The translations under genes and the position numbers were made by a program. Positions 22,889 to 23,512 of a DNA stretch of 23,512 bases are shown piece by piece (position 1 is the stretch's first letter; every line of letters begins with the position of its first letter). The notes below the pieces were generated by a model, which did not search any database, was not told the origin of the DNA, and worked only from the letters and a program-made list of their open reading frames with translations. Source of the stretch: an uncultured Clostridia bacterium (GTDB taxonomy: Bacteria > Bacillota > Clostridia > Christensenellales > Pumilibacteraceae); the NCBI GenBank assembly GCA_934247335.1, contig CAKQJJ010000005.1, positions 1-23,512 of the forward strand, in the 5' to 3' direction.

Positions 22889-23512
22889 ATATTTTTTGTG
22901 CGATTTCATTCGCATAACTTCGGCTATTCCCAGCCTTATATGGTTCCGCCCGAAGAAAATTTACGAAAGTAAAGCCGCAAAAAAGAAAATACGCGGCGGC
23001 GCGCTTCTGTCGGCAAACCACGTGGGCTTTATGGATCCCGTATACCTTATGACGCAGATATGGTATCGCCGGCACCACTTTCTTGCCGCGAAAGAGCTGT
23101 TCGGCGCCAATAAATTCGGCAAATTCATGTTCAAAAACGCGTTTTTGTGTATTCCGGTCGATCGCGAAAACTTCAACGCCGCGGCTATGAAGGGAATAAT
23201 AACGCACTTAAAGCAAGGCGACCTCGTGTCGGTTTTCCCCGAAGGACATATCGGCAAAAGCGACGAGGATTTGCAGAATTTCAAGTCGGGCGTGACTTTT
23301 ATGGCGTACATGAGCGGCTGCCCGGTAATTCCCGTGTATATCAAAAAGCGCGAAAACGCATGGCAACGGCAGACGATAGTCGTCGGCGAGCCGGTTTATA
23401 TCGACGCAAAGGAGAAAAAGGGTTCGTCGTCCGAATTCCTCAAAGAGAAAACCGAGCTTCTCTATCAAAAGGAGCAAAAACTGAAACAAATCTACGACGA
23501 GAGGTGTAAAAA
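22860..23512 (+). CDS. PlsC-like acyltransferase, second copy (cut by the window end)
   Basis: An open frame starts at ATG 22860, inside the last codons of the previous gene in another frame, and runs off the right edge after 217 codons without a stop. It has the catalytic SANHVGFMDP (H54, D59), a CIPVDR block (97-102) and FPEGH (126-130), so it belongs to the same lysophospholipid acyltransferase superfamily but is clearly diverged from the first copy. The C-terminal part visible is lysine- and glutamate-rich and probably helical. Only a weak ribosome site (TTAGGT) precedes the start, so it likely depends on translation of the gene before it. The true end lies outside the window. Confidence 0.9.
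   Translation, partial: MKKNKVLSFKYFLCDFIRITSAIPSLIWFRPKKIYESKAAKKKIRGGALLSANHVGFMDPVYLMTQIWYRRHHFLAAKELFGANKFGKFMFKNAFLCIPVDRENFNAAAMKGIITHLKQGDLVSVFPEGHIGKSDEDLQNFKSGVTFMAYMSGCPVIPVYIKKRENAWQRQTIVVGEPVYIDAKEKKGSSSEFLKEKTELLYQKEQKLKQIYDERCK

Overview
The window looks like chromosome from a Gram-positive, low-redundancy bacterium of the Bacillota, most likely an uncultured Clostridia lineage of the kind found in gut. This is inferred from strong AGGAGG-type ribosome binding sites, sigma-A type promoters with TATAAT boxes, a short (646-residue) GyrB, a secA-prfB gene order as in Bacillus, and families of short GC-rich hairpin repeats between genes. Two cytosolic-looking glycoside hydrolases suggest that it lives on plant sugars. 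No rRNA, tRNA, CRISPR array, insertion sequence or prophage gene was found.

Region 1 (1-3650) is a sugar cassette. A GH127-type beta-L-arabinofuranosidase (minus strand) is divergent from an AraC-family regulator. The short intergenic region holds two back-to-back promoters and a perfect tandem 8-bp repeat that is a candidate operator. The cassette is flanked on both sides by the same families of intergenic hairpin repeats, one pair of them inverted.

Region 2 (3650-12500) is housekeeping: gyrB and gyrA, with an orphan beta-class DNA methyltransferase whose ATG directly follows the gyrA stop codon, then secA with its own promoter. Region 3 (12496-18369) is a tightly packed translation-fidelity run: prfB (release factor 2, without the usual programmed frameshift), tsaD, mnmA, then a GH3 beta-glycosidase inserted in the run and overlapped by dtd. 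A bidirectional terminator separates it from a convergent cyclophilin gene.

Region 4 (19251 to the right edge) is a lipid region. A glycerophosphodiester phosphodiesterase has its own promoter and a strong terminator. Downstream, a new promoter drives an overlapping operon: an adenylate-forming ligase fused to a C-terminal acyl-carrier domain, then two different PlsC-type acyltransferases, the second cut by the window end. The plausible logic is activation of a free fatty acid, loading on the fused carrier, and transfer to glycerol-phosphate or lysolipid acceptors. This carrier-fused ligase plus tandem acyltransferase unit is the best candidate here for something not well described.
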